DNA of 38,621 nt from Bacteroides sp. (GTDB lineage: Bacteria > Bacteroidota > Bacteroidia > Bacteroidales > SM23-62), in contig DRHS01000140.1 of assembly GCA_011053095.1 (NCBI GenBank), positions 1 through 38,621 on the forward strand, given 5' to 3'. The notes beneath the pieces were generated by a model that saw only the letters and a program-made list of their open reading frames with translations, did no database searches and had not been told where the DNA came from. The translations under genes and the position numbers were made by a program. How positions within the stretch are numbered: position 1 is the first letter of the stretch; each line of letters begins with the position of its first letter. This document shows, one piece after another, positions 16,201-23,137 of this stretch.

Positions 16201-18026
16201 TTATTAAGGATATTGAGTCCATAGACCGTTGAGTCTGTATAATCCAGGTAAAGGAGCTTGTCAGTAAGTGTATCACCTGTAATTACATTGTTAAGGAGAT
16301 TGTTCCCAATGGCTCCGTTCCCTATCTCAATGGCATGTCCCCAGGCAGAATCCCTTGATTCAATGGTCATACCCTGGAAAGTAATATAGTCGGCACTGTC
16401 AAGTCGGAGTGTATAAGGCTTGGATTGGTCCACCGGTGTATAGCTTAGTACTACCTGGCTGCTGTCACTGCTCTGTGAACGGAACACAATGCTGTCCATC
16501 GGTCCGGCACCCTCTATTTCCCTGATCCTGACTTGCTCATTGTAAACTCCATCTTCAACAAGAAAGGTAGTGGGACCGGAGATCCCGCAATTGCAAAGTG
16601 CATCTAATGCATCGTTGAAAGTAGGGTAGGCGCCGGTGGTGCCGAGTACATAGGAATTGTTCAGCACACTGTCACAAGCAAATTTTGTAGCTTCCAGGGT
16701 ATCGTTTTCGGGGTATTCGTCGGTTTTGCTGTTCGGATCCAGGACCCATGCCTCCAGGGTATGGTATTCATGGAAAAAATCAAATGTGCCGATTACAATG
16801 GAATCTTTCTCTTTATACAATCCAAGGCTGCCGGTCCAATTAAAACCGGTTTGTTCAACACCGTCTATTTCCCAACCGATAGTTGCGTCTGTAATTGTTT
16901 CAGTACCAAAGCTTTTTAGAGTAACTGTAACATCCTGCAAACCAGTTGTGAACCCATCTGTCCAGTGGTCGAATGACATAATCCCAAAATCGATGGTGTC
17001 GTGCTCGTAGATCTCTGCCCCAATATCAGCCCGGGTTCCATCGGGATCATCAGGGTGGCCAATATCTCCGGTATTGATACAGGGAGATCCCCTCTGAAGG
17101 CTGAGATCTCCGACTTCCGGATCTGACAGTTGCGGATCGGCATCAATATTGGATGCGCCTGTTATCCCTTGCGAACAGCTATAACTTATGGTGGTGTTCA
17201 GGAACGCATCTTCCCATATTATTGAGCTGTTTACAATAGCTGGAGTTGTGCCGAATGTTTTTATCCCGTAATCCCCCCATATGGCTGAATTTCCATATAT
17301 GGTTGATTGATTGATAAGGGCATAATTAATGTTTTGCAGGCCGATGCCTCCGGATTCTCCACTTCCACCCAATCCATCGTAAAATGCTTCATTTCCATAG
17401 ACCAGGCACCGGTTCATCTCAAGGTAACTGTCATCATTGCAGAAAACGCCTCCACCATAGCGGCAATAGTTATCCCGGATAATGCAATCGTTTATAATCA
17501 GTTTTCCGTCGTTATAGATACCCGCACCATAGTCATAATCTACATTGTGTGCTTCTCCATATCCATCCTGAATGATGAAACCATCCACAAAGGCTGTGTC
17601 TGGATTAAAGATTACATGGCAGACATTATCGTCCCTCTGGTCTGCAACACCAATATCACCGCTGAGGATACAGGGATTGGCTCTCCAGTCTCGCTGCGTA
17701 TCTGCAGTTTCTGTACCAGAGAATCCTCCCAGCAGAACGATATGATTTGGAAGCGAAAAAGTAGCGAGAAAGCTTGCTATTGCCCATGATCCTTCCCTTG
17801 TATATTCCGGCTTATATACTCCTTCGGCAACCCATACCGTGTCTCCGGTCCCTGCATTTTTCAGGGCTTCAGCCAGGGTTGTAAAGGCATTGTCCCAGGA
17901 AGTTCCGTCATGCCCGGGATCGGGAGCATCCTGGTCAACATAGATACGAGTCTGAGCTTGCGTAGAAATTGTCATGCTGGTAATAAGAAGGAAAAGCAAC
18001 GAGGTGAAAATGTGAGAGTATTTCAC
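13257..18026 (-). CDS. Large secreted beta-helix protein with T9SS type A sorting domain
   Basis: A 1589-residue exported protein. Residues 1-24 form a signal peptide (hydrophobic LLFLLI core, cleavage near AQA). Three right-handed beta-helix modules follow: about 25-340 (opens with IYVDQDAP and GDTVWVAEGVYKP, closes with ADIGAEIYEHD), about 455-880 (opens YPTFNDALDAL, closes with PDIGADEYDYPG) and about 885-1310 (opens DFKSVLGALNALY). Two or three Ig/PKD-like repeats come next (DAGEGFDSYNWS, DAGPGFKWYDW). The last 75 residues match a type A T9SS sorting domain (FSIYPNPGESIVYL, ISPGIYN-like LSPGIYNICMKTETK). The beta-helices suggest polysaccharide or surface binding, but no catalytic residues of a known lyase were recognised. 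The closing GADE motif is typical of DUF1565-like choice-of-anchor proteins. Confidence 0.88.
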   Translation of the reverse strand: MKYSHIFTSLLFLLITSMTISTQAQTRIYVDQDAPDPGHDGTSWDNAFTTLAEALKNAGTGDTVWVAEGVYKPEYTREGSWAIASFLATFSLPNHIVLLGGFSGTETADTQRDWRANPCILSGDIGVADQRDDNVCHVIFNPDTAFVDGFIIQDGYGEAHNVDYDYGAGIYNDGKLIINDCIIRDNYCRYGGGVFCNDDSYLEMNRCLVYGNEAFYDGLGGSGESGGIGLQNINYALINQSTIYGNSAIWGDYGIKTFGTTPAIVNSSIIWEDAFLNTTISYSCSQGITGASNIDADPQLSDPEVGDLSLQRGSPCINTGDIGHPDDPDGTRADIGAEIYEHDTIDFGIMSFDHWTDGFTTGLQDVTVTLKSFGTETITDATIGWEIDGVEQTGFNWTGSLGLYKEKDSIVIGTFDFFHEYHTLEAWVLDPNSKTDEYPENDTLEATKFACDSVLNNSYVLGTTGAYPTFNDALDALCNCGISGPTTFLVEDGVYNEQVRIREIEGAGPMDSIVFRSQSSDSSQVVLSYTPVDQSKPYTLRLDSADYITFQGMTIESRDSAWGHAIEIGNGAIGNNLLNNVITGDTLTDKLLYLDYTDSTVYGLNILNNHFLLGRYAILLHADFSNKRMKGIRIENNLIEDYYNGAISLEHAIAPLIKDNVIRCNLTESALSHLIRLHFVSDRAIISGNIISRANSSNNSDAILFTSSGSTTGNEMLIFNNSISIKNGRYCFASFTGGEMKIYNNTFLSYGLGGTPFYVNNNSYEIFNNSFVNLTGGIVANYGFTPPPTSDYNNYYTNGDILIQNGTVKPGTLQEWIDASGEDQHSVSSISGFFGEDDLHTLSADLDSAGTPLPEVLVDFDGEARNATHPDIGADEYDYPGAMRGDFIVGSSDTADFKSVLGALNALYMLHVDSITNLYLEPGDYEEQLQINAIPGATKDLPVNFLSFSGDSSDTRITYHGQQNIYNNYIVHLKGARYTHFRNLGFRTDNVSNYQGLILLTDSCVDISFTGNNLFAPERYWTLYSKLISSTDYRNTGLAFSGNHFRNGINGINIIADHLHFHKSLVISDNVFINQVDDAIGLSRVNGPLMYRNRVYTLPGYSGGGGAARGISIVNAYKDELYKPMIFNNIIHLQGDAPGYPLYISGSDSIMILHNTIYTSNSPLKIENSSGIIANNILNSVARNTPVVVDDTANLEMIYNAYYIDDMFEWEVAFDRMDSTSVEAKPMFLDLDGLVPSSPFLNNSGKYFEEANYDINGVSRLGDTDMGSTNFEAIYKVPFNDTSACFGSTIVLDAGEGFDSYNWSNDSVEQTFTVVPELFVPGQKSFYITSSFRGNEYEDTVRVWLSLPVVDLGADISNCADDTAYLDAGPGFKWYDWNGSSQDGQQIFKTTVSVYTDNNWPVTVTDSFGCTATDTVLVHYKMLPQYIGIVQALSGSGAYMEANASNDVIQYQWYTGGEPINGATANVYVASTDGYYSVEGTTAEGCSLLSDSARVLGVWVDDTYRDSPGLFSIYPNPGESIVYLKFNASSPFSELSVIDVNGRTVLSREDNLLNPGDEIELNLSNLSPGIYNICMKTETKTENRKLILK

Positions 18027-18228
18027 TGGTTTGGGGTTTTGGGATTGAAATATTTAGAACTATTAAAGTTAATAAAAGAGATGTAGAGAATCAATCTAAA
18101 TTCCTCGCAGCAGCAACCAGGTAGGGCAGAATGCCGGATTTGTCTGGACAAAAAGGGAAAGCTTCGGGTGGTATTCAAGTATATAGAAGGCCTATTTTTA
18201 TTTTTTAGAATGATTCAAAATAAAAAGG

Positions 18229-18236
18229 TAATTTTG
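18229..18236 (+). promoter_or_regulatory. Candidate -7 box (TAATTTTG) for lipA
   Basis: An exact TAnnTTTG match 38 bases before the lipA start. It lies in the 248-bp gap between the divergent beta-helix gene and lipA. Nothing else was recognised in that gap. Confidence 0.45.
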
Positions 18237-18274
18237 CTTCGATTTTGCACACGAAGCCCGGGGAATATTAGGAG

Positions 18275-19135
18275 ATGAACGAAAAAGTAAAAACAAAGCG
18301 ATTGCCGGACTGGTTCCGAATGGAGCGTCCTGAGGGAGTAAACTATAGCCGATTAAAGAACCTTTCGGTAAACAACAAACTGAATACCATTTGCAAAAGC
18401 GGCAATTGTCCTAATATAGGGGAGTGCTGGAATGCGGGGACCGCGACTTTTATGATATTAGGAGAGATCTGTACAAGGGCCTGCAAATTTTGTGCGGTCA
18501 AGAGCGGAAAACCAAATGAAGTTGACTGGGAAGAGCCCGCAAGGCTGGCAGATTCAATTAAAACCATGGATGTTAAGCATTGCGTATTAACCTCCGTTGA
18601 CCGGGATGACCTTGATGACGGGGGCGCTTCTTTCTGGGCTGAAACTATCAGAACAGTGAAAACAATAAATCCTTCAGTCACCCTTGAGACACTTATCCCT
18701 GATTTCAGGGGTAATCTCGACCAGGTACAGATTGTAATCGATGCTGGCCCGGAAGTAATTTCACACAACCTTGAAACGGTCCGTCGGCTCACACCGCGTA
18801 TAAGAAGCCTTAATCGTTATGACACCAGTCTTGAGGTTGTTCGTTATATCAGCTCGAAGAATGTAATATCCAAATCAGGGATCATGCTAGGACTTGGGGA
18901 GACTGAAGAAGAGGTATTGGAGACGATGAATGACCTTAGAAACGCAGGATGCAGGGTCCTTACAATAGGACAATACCTTCAGCCTACACTCATCAATTAT
19001 CCCGTAAAGGAATACATCCACCCTGAAAAATTTAAGGAATACCAAGCGGCAGGGCTGGAGATGGGATTCAAATTCGTAGAAAGCAGTCCCCTGGTCCGCT
19101 CCTCCTACCACGCCGAACGGCATATTAATGCCTAG
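18275..19135 (+). CDS. lipA: Lipoyl synthase
   Basis: A 286-residue radical-SAM enzyme that inserts two sulfurs into protein-bound octanoyl groups to make lipoyl cofactor. The auxiliary [4Fe-4S] cluster motif is C40-x4-C45-x5-C51 (CKSGNCPNIGECW) and the radical-SAM cluster motif is C66-x3-C70-x2-C73 (CTRACKFC). The C-terminal RSSYHAE motif carries the serine that caps the auxiliary cluster. Other landmarks are VLTSVDRDDLDDGGA and GIMLGLGETEEEV. Length is normal. The partner octanoyltransferase LipB is at 32969, not adjacent. The gene ends convergently with the lipoprotein gene at 19132, their stop codons being read from the same CTAG tetranucleotide. Confidence 0.97.
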   Translation: MNEKVKTKRLPDWFRMERPEGVNYSRLKNLSVNNKLNTICKSGNCPNIGECWNAGTATFMILGEICTRACKFCAVKSGKPNEVDWEEPARLADSIKTMDVKHCVLTSVDRDDLDDGGASFWAETIRTVKTINPSVTLETLIPDFRGNLDQVQIVIDAGPEVISHNLETVRRLTPRIRSLNRYDTSLEVVRYISSKNVISKSGIMLGLGETEEEVLETMNDLRNAGCRVLTIGQYLQPTLINYPVKEYIHPEKFKEYQAAGLEMGFKFVESSPLVRSSYHAERHINA

Positions 19136-20040
19136 TTGCCGTCCTTCTCAACACCATCGTCATCATCCTGTCTTTTCCATTTCTTGCCTCTTTTTTTCAG
19201 GTCGACAATCCATGTTTCTGCTGCATCGCCTTCGCCTATTGTAACGGAGGCCCAATTGTCACACTCACCGTCTCCATAATCAAGAACTGCAAGCGGGCGA
19301 TCACTGTCAGTGGTAATCTCAACAGTACCTGAAACAGGCCAGCGGCAGTCTTTTGCACGCAGGAGGTCTGTAATGGTTTTGTTTATCTGTACACCATCCT
19401 TATTTATCTTTTCGGCAGTACCGTTAATAAGGAATACATTATCCCATTTCGTGGGGGTTTCTTCGCCTTCTATCCAGACACGGGTTTTACTGGCGTTTCT
19501 TTTAATCTCAATACCATCTTCTGTGAGGATTTTCGCTTTTTCAAGCTCAATGCTGAAAACAAGGAATCCGTCTTCCCTTCCGGTATTGGTTATAAGTTTT
19601 GTCCCTTCAATACGATTATTGTTTATATAATAATCTTCGAAAGTCACACTGCGGGTAGATCCTTTTTCCTTGAATCTACCTCTGATGGTAATAATAATTT
19701 TACCCTTGCGAACATTCTCGTTTTTATCTTCGCAACCATCACCGAAGTCCAGCGTCACAACCTTTGGCCACCTTTCACCATCCGGCCTTTCAATCGTTTT
19801 CACCCTGCAATCAGGCCAGTCATTGTCATCTTCTGATTTAAAAAATCCATACTCGGAGAAATCGAAGATAATATCAAAGGTCTCTGCGAAAACATCTTCC
19901 ATCAGGTCAGATGCAAATACTTCTTCGACCGCGAGGTCTACATTATCGGGAAGAGGTGCTGTCTTTTCATTCAGGTTGCAGGAAGTAAATGAAAAAACAA
20001 GCATCGAAACAAATGTGAAAATTGAGATTTTACGTTTCAT
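19132..20040 (-). CDS. Hypothetical lipoprotein
   Basis: A 302-residue protein I do not recognise. It begins with a lipoprotein signal peptide (MKRKISIFTFVSMLVFSFTSC) with the lipobox cysteine at position 21, so it should be anchored in a membrane facing the periplasm or outside. The rest is acidic and rich in beta-type segments. Two similar stretches, TLDFGDGCEDKNENVRKG (near 95) and VLDYGDGECDNWASVTIG (near 255), share a D-[FY]-G-D-G core with paired cysteines and look like an internal duplication. The segments KGKIIITIRGRF and SVTFEDYYINNNRIEG resemble beta-sandwich or lipocalin-like Bacteroidota lipoproteins. The tail is strongly charged. Function is unknown; it overlaps the lipA stop codon on the opposite strand and has no co-directional partner. 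Confidence 0.8.
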   Translation of the reverse strand: MKRKISIFTFVSMLVFSFTSCNLNEKTAPLPDNVDLAVEEVFASDLMEDVFAETFDIIFDFSEYGFFKSEDDNDWPDCRVKTIERPDGERWPKVVTLDFGDGCEDKNENVRKGKIIITIRGRFKEKGSTRSVTFEDYYINNNRIEGTKLITNTGREDGFLVFSIELEKAKILTEDGIEIKRNASKTRVWIEGEETPTKWDNVFLINGTAEKINKDGVQINKTITDLLRAKDCRWPVSGTVEITTDSDRPLAVLDYGDGECDNWASVTIGEGDAAETWIVDLKKRGKKWKRQDDDDGVEKDGN

Positions 20041-20352
20041 TCTTTTTGAATTTAATATTTGACTTTTCTACGTATAAAAATACAAAATGTTTTCAATTGA
20101 GTTCATTGATCTGCAAGTTCAGGACAATTAATCTTGACTCTCGGATAAATTTCATTAGCTTATATTAGACTATGCATCATGAAAAGGGTTTAATAATACA
20201 TCAGAAAAATGAGAAAAAACTATTTTCTTATGGCGGCCAGGCAGAAGCCTGTTGACTCCCACAGATATGAATAAGGTCTGACTGATTGGTATCCACAGAT
20301 ATTGATATTTTAACTATATTACGATCTGTAAATACTAATTAATCTCTTTGTT
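20041..20352. other. 312-bp intergenic region with no recognised gene
   Basis: The gap lies between two divergent genes and should hold both promoters. I find no exact TAnnTTTG box. It contains a short perfect hairpin CAGGC-AGAA-GCCTG at 20238-20251 and the direct repeat CCACAGATAT (about 20259 and 20291). A 21-codon open frame starting near 20209 is too short to call a gene. Confidence 0.4.
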
Positions 20353-20730
20353 ATGAAAACAAGATTTTGGATTTTACTGCCTGGGATCATGTTGGTCCTG
20401 GCGGTTACATTGCTGTCATGGAAGGATATTCAGAAGGGACCTTCAATTCCGGAGGATGTTAATACAATCCTGAGTAATTCCTGCTACGGCTGCCACTCCA
20501 CAGGGGCGAGAGCTGAAGATGCTGTAAAAGCACTGGATTTTAAAAAATGGGATGAATATAAAGCAACGAAAAAGGTCAGCTTGTTTAATGAGATTCATGA
20601 GGTATTGGAAGAAGGCAAAATGCCTCCGGAGAAGTTCCTCAATAAAAATCCTGATAAGGCTCCCTCTGCAGAAGACAAGGAAAAGATTATGAAGTGGACT
20701 AAGGAGGAGACCGCAAAACTGATGGAATAA
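20353..20730 (+). CDS. Haem-binding domain protein, single CxxCH
   Basis: A 125-residue protein with an N-terminal hydrophobic segment (residues 6-22) that is either an uncleaved anchor or a signal peptide, then a periplasmic domain with one c-type haem motif, C44-YG-C47-H48 (SNSCYGCHST). A downstream GKMPPEKFL segment may provide the distal methionine ligand. The pattern fits the Bacteroidota haem-binding domain family (Haem_bd/DUF1924-like). Its stop codon shares one base with the start of the next gene (TAATG), so the two are translationally linked. The pair may act as small electron carriers or haem sensors in the periplasm; no oxidase genes are nearby. Confidence 0.8.
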   Translation: MKTRFWILLPGIMLVLAVTLLSWKDIQKGPSIPEDVNTILSNSCYGCHSTGARAEDAVKALDFKKWDEYKATKKVSLFNEIHEVLEEGKMPPEKFLNKNPDKAPSAEDKEKIMKWTKEETAKLME

Positions 20731-21194
20731 TGCGTAAGGTATACGCTATTCTGGGATTTACCCTCCTTGTGTTGATACTGATCCAGTTTTTTCGACCGGA
20801 GAAAAACCTTGGTGATATCGATACCCATGATGATTTTATCCAGGTATCGCAGGTGCCTGATACACTCGCCAGGATATTTCTGAATTCCTGTTATGATTGT
20901 CATTCCAACTATACCAAGTACCCGTGGTACGCAAGCATCGCTCCTGTATCCTGGTATTTAAATAAACATATAGTTGAAGGGAAGGCCCACCTGAATTTCT
21001 CTTCCTGGGGGATTATTGACAAGGCCAAAAAAATTTCCCTGCTTGATAATATTTGCGAGGAATGCTCGGATGGAGTTATGCCCCTGAAAAGCTATTTACT
21101 GATTCACCACCACGCAGCCCTCAGTCCCCAGGAAATTGCGGCCATTTGTGAATGGGCCGAGAAGGAGGCTATGGAGATTATGAAATCAGAATAA
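20730..21194 (+). CDS. Haem-binding domain protein (Haem_bd family)
   Basis: A 154-residue paralogue-like neighbour of the preceding gene. Residues 5-21 are an N-terminal membrane segment ending in the FRPEKN motif often seen in this family. The c-type haem site is C54-YD-C57-H58 (LNSCYDCHSN). It is followed by the family hallmark YTKYPWYASIAPVSWYL and a VMPLKSYLLIHHHA segment with a likely distal methionine. The start overlaps the previous stop by one base. Both proteins share the layout anchor, CxxCH, acidic middle, MP-loop, C-terminal helix, and probably arose by duplication. The physiological partner is unknown. Confidence 0.87.
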   Translation: MRKVYAILGFTLLVLILIQFFRPEKNLGDIDTHDDFIQVSQVPDTLARIFLNSCYDCHSNYTKYPWYASIAPVSWYLNKHIVEGKAHLNFSSWGIIDKAKKISLLDNICEECSDGVMPLKSYLLIHHHAALSPQEIAAICEWAEKEAMEIMKSE

Positions 21195-21207
21195 TTTTTT
21201 ACACCCA

Positions 21208-22011
21208 ATGGCATACGTTCATGGTTATTCGGTCCGGGAAACCAGGCGGCTTCTGGAACAATCCCTGATTCTGGAAGATCTGCTCCACTCTGACACAATC
21301 TACGAGTCTGGGACCAGGGTACTTGAAGCGGGGTGTGGAGTGGGTGGACAAACACAAATCTTGTGCAGAAGAAATCCTGATGCACATTTCACCTGTATTG
21401 ATATTTCAGCAGAGTCTCTTCAAACTGCTGAAAAAGAATCACAAAAAGCAGGTATCACCAATGCAATATTCCGGCAGGAGGATATATTTTCACTTTCCTT
21501 AGAGCCTGAAAGTTTTGACCATGTCTTTGTTTGTTTTGTGCTTGAGCATTTACCAGCTCCTGAATTGGCACTTGATATTCTGGCCACTTTGATAAAACCT
21601 GGCGGAACATTGACCCTGATAGAAGGGGATCATGGATCAGGATTCTGGACACCGGAGACACCCGCATCAAGAGCAGCCTGGGAAGGTCTGGTCAGGTCAC
21701 AACGGGAGCTCGGACACGATCCGGATATTGGAAGGCGCTTATATCCCCTGCTCTTGAAGAGCGGTTTGGAAATTGAATATGTAGAACCTCGCCCGGTATA
21801 TGCTGATCAGTCCACACCGGAACTTCTTGACGGAGTTATTAATAAAATAATAGCCCCCATGGTATTGTCGTCCGAATCACGTGTTCTGGATTCGGGACTG
21901 GTCGATAAGCTTGTTTGGGCAGAAGGATTAAGAGATATCCATAACCTGTCTCTGGATCCGGAAGGGACTTTTTTTTATACCTGGTTTAAAGGATTGGCAA
22001 GGAAGTCATGA
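21208..22011 (+). CDS. Class I SAM-dependent methyltransferase
   Basis: A 267-residue soluble methyltransferase. The Rossmann fold signature is VLEAGCGVGGQTQ (38-50, motif I), then FTCIDISAESL (motif II acidic residue), IFRQEDIFSLSLEPESFDHVFV and FVLEHLPAPELAL (motif IV/post-motif). The C-terminal part is a family-variable cap. It begins 13 bp after the haem-binding gene and is probably co-transcribed with it, though a functional link is not obvious. The substrate cannot be read from sequence. Length and motifs fit small-molecule or quinone-type methyltransferases (Methyltransf_11/25). Its end overlaps the 3' end of the decayed aldo/keto reductase on the other strand by six bases. Confidence 0.85.
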   Translation: MAYVHGYSVRETRRLLEQSLILEDLLHSDTIYESGTRVLEAGCGVGGQTQILCRRNPDAHFTCIDISAESLQTAEKESQKAGITNAIFRQEDIFSLSLEPESFDHVFVCFVLEHLPAPELALDILATLIKPGGTLTLIEGDHGSGFWTPETPASRAAWEGLVRSQRELGHDPDIGRRLYPLLLKSGLEIEYVEPRPVYADQSTPELLDGVINKIIAPMVLSSESRVLDSGLVDKLVWAEGLRDIHNLSLDPEGTFFYTWFKGLARKS

Positions 22012-23064
22012 CCTTGTGCCCAGGTTTTCATGAGCCAGGGCAAGCATGGGTCTCGCAAGCACTCCATACTGACAGGCATCTTCACAGTGTCCCGGACAAT
22101 TAAGGCATTCAGCTGCCCGGTGATTACCAAGGCTGGCATATTTTTCCATCGCATATTTCTCCTGTCCCTTGTTCTGGAAATAATAATTATAGCGCATGAT
22201 ATCGCTGACCTTAACATTATGAGGACAGGAGCCGGCGCATTCACGACATCCGAAGCGGCAGTTAAGGTTCCCAAACTTATGGCGGTATAAATCAATAAGG
22301 GAAGTTTGTTCCTGAGTGAGTGTTTGTCCTGAATTGGAGCACCAGTTTTCTATGTCGTTGATGCTTTTAACATTTCTTCATCCTCATCCTTGTAGCCATA
22401 CTTGCCGAAGAAATTTTTGGCAAGGGTTGTTTCCTCCACAAGCCGGGAATGCCAGTCCATTAAAGTATCATCGACTCTTTTGTCGGTTTCTTCCATACTC
22501 TGTATAGCACCTTCTATGGCTTTGAATGTGATCATGGGATTCGACGTCATAATGGTCGTTCTGACATTCTTCTCAGCACAGGCACGAAGAACCCGCTCAG
22601 CTTTTTCCCGGTTCACGAAATTGTAGGTCATCAGGAATACATCAAACCTGCCGTCATCGACAGCAGCCATCAGAACTGCCTCCAGATCTTCCTCGGGGGG
22701 GAGATACCAGGCTGATCCATTGCTCCATGAAAGGCCTCATCCTTAAGTATCCGTGTTGTTTCTGCACTGAAGCATAATGCTCGATATAGTCCGTGTCCAG
22801 CCTTTCAAGGGCTTTTCTGGCCCTGTCGAGAACATCCTGCTTGCTTTTATACTCACCTGTTTCTGTGAGTATTTTGGTATTGATGAAGATCTTTTTCCGG
22901 TCGAATCCTTTGATTGCCTTCCCGATCATCTTTTCATTATTACCGTTTCCGTATTCCTGGCCTGTCTCATCATGCGTTTGTTTTCCCTGGACGATGAAGG
23001 GGGTGGCCATTGCACCCATTGATGTACTTTTAATAAAGGACCTTCAGTCAAGTCTTTTTTTCAT
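22006..23064 (-). pseudogene. Decayed Tat-signal aldo/keto reductase with C-terminal Fe-S domain
   Basis: Reading from 23064 downwards, an aldo/keto reductase can be followed only by switching frames. The first codons give MKKRLD-stop-RSFIKSTS, where TGA at 23044-23046 sits exactly at the first arginine of a twin-arginine motif (RRSFIK). The leader then runs on to GQEYGNGNNEKMIGKAI, where about 50 residues of the barrel start are missing in frame. After LDTDYIEHYASV the sequence jumps to another frame (RILKDEAFHGAMDQ) and then to a third (PPEEDLEAVLMAAVDDGRFDVFLM). A further shift with a likely deletion near 22350 precedes SINDIENWC, and the intact tail carries two cysteine clusters (NCRFGCRECAGSC and ECLNCPGHCEDAC). 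At least four lesions make it a pseudogene beyond doubt unless the assembly is wrong throughout. Confidence 0.85.
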
Positions 23065-23137
23065 GGTGGCAGGTTGGTATTTTCTCCAAGATAATAAAAT
23101 AAATAGTGAGGTGTTCCCGGCAGATTAATGCTGTTTT

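Noticed and set aside
20209..20274. 21-codon open frame in the 20041-20352 gap, vaguely like the start of UroD-type methyltransferases
   Set aside because: It is too short to assign, and the resemblance (FLMAARQKPVD) could be chance; it would have been attractive as a missing MT1 remnant, but the evidence is inadequate.
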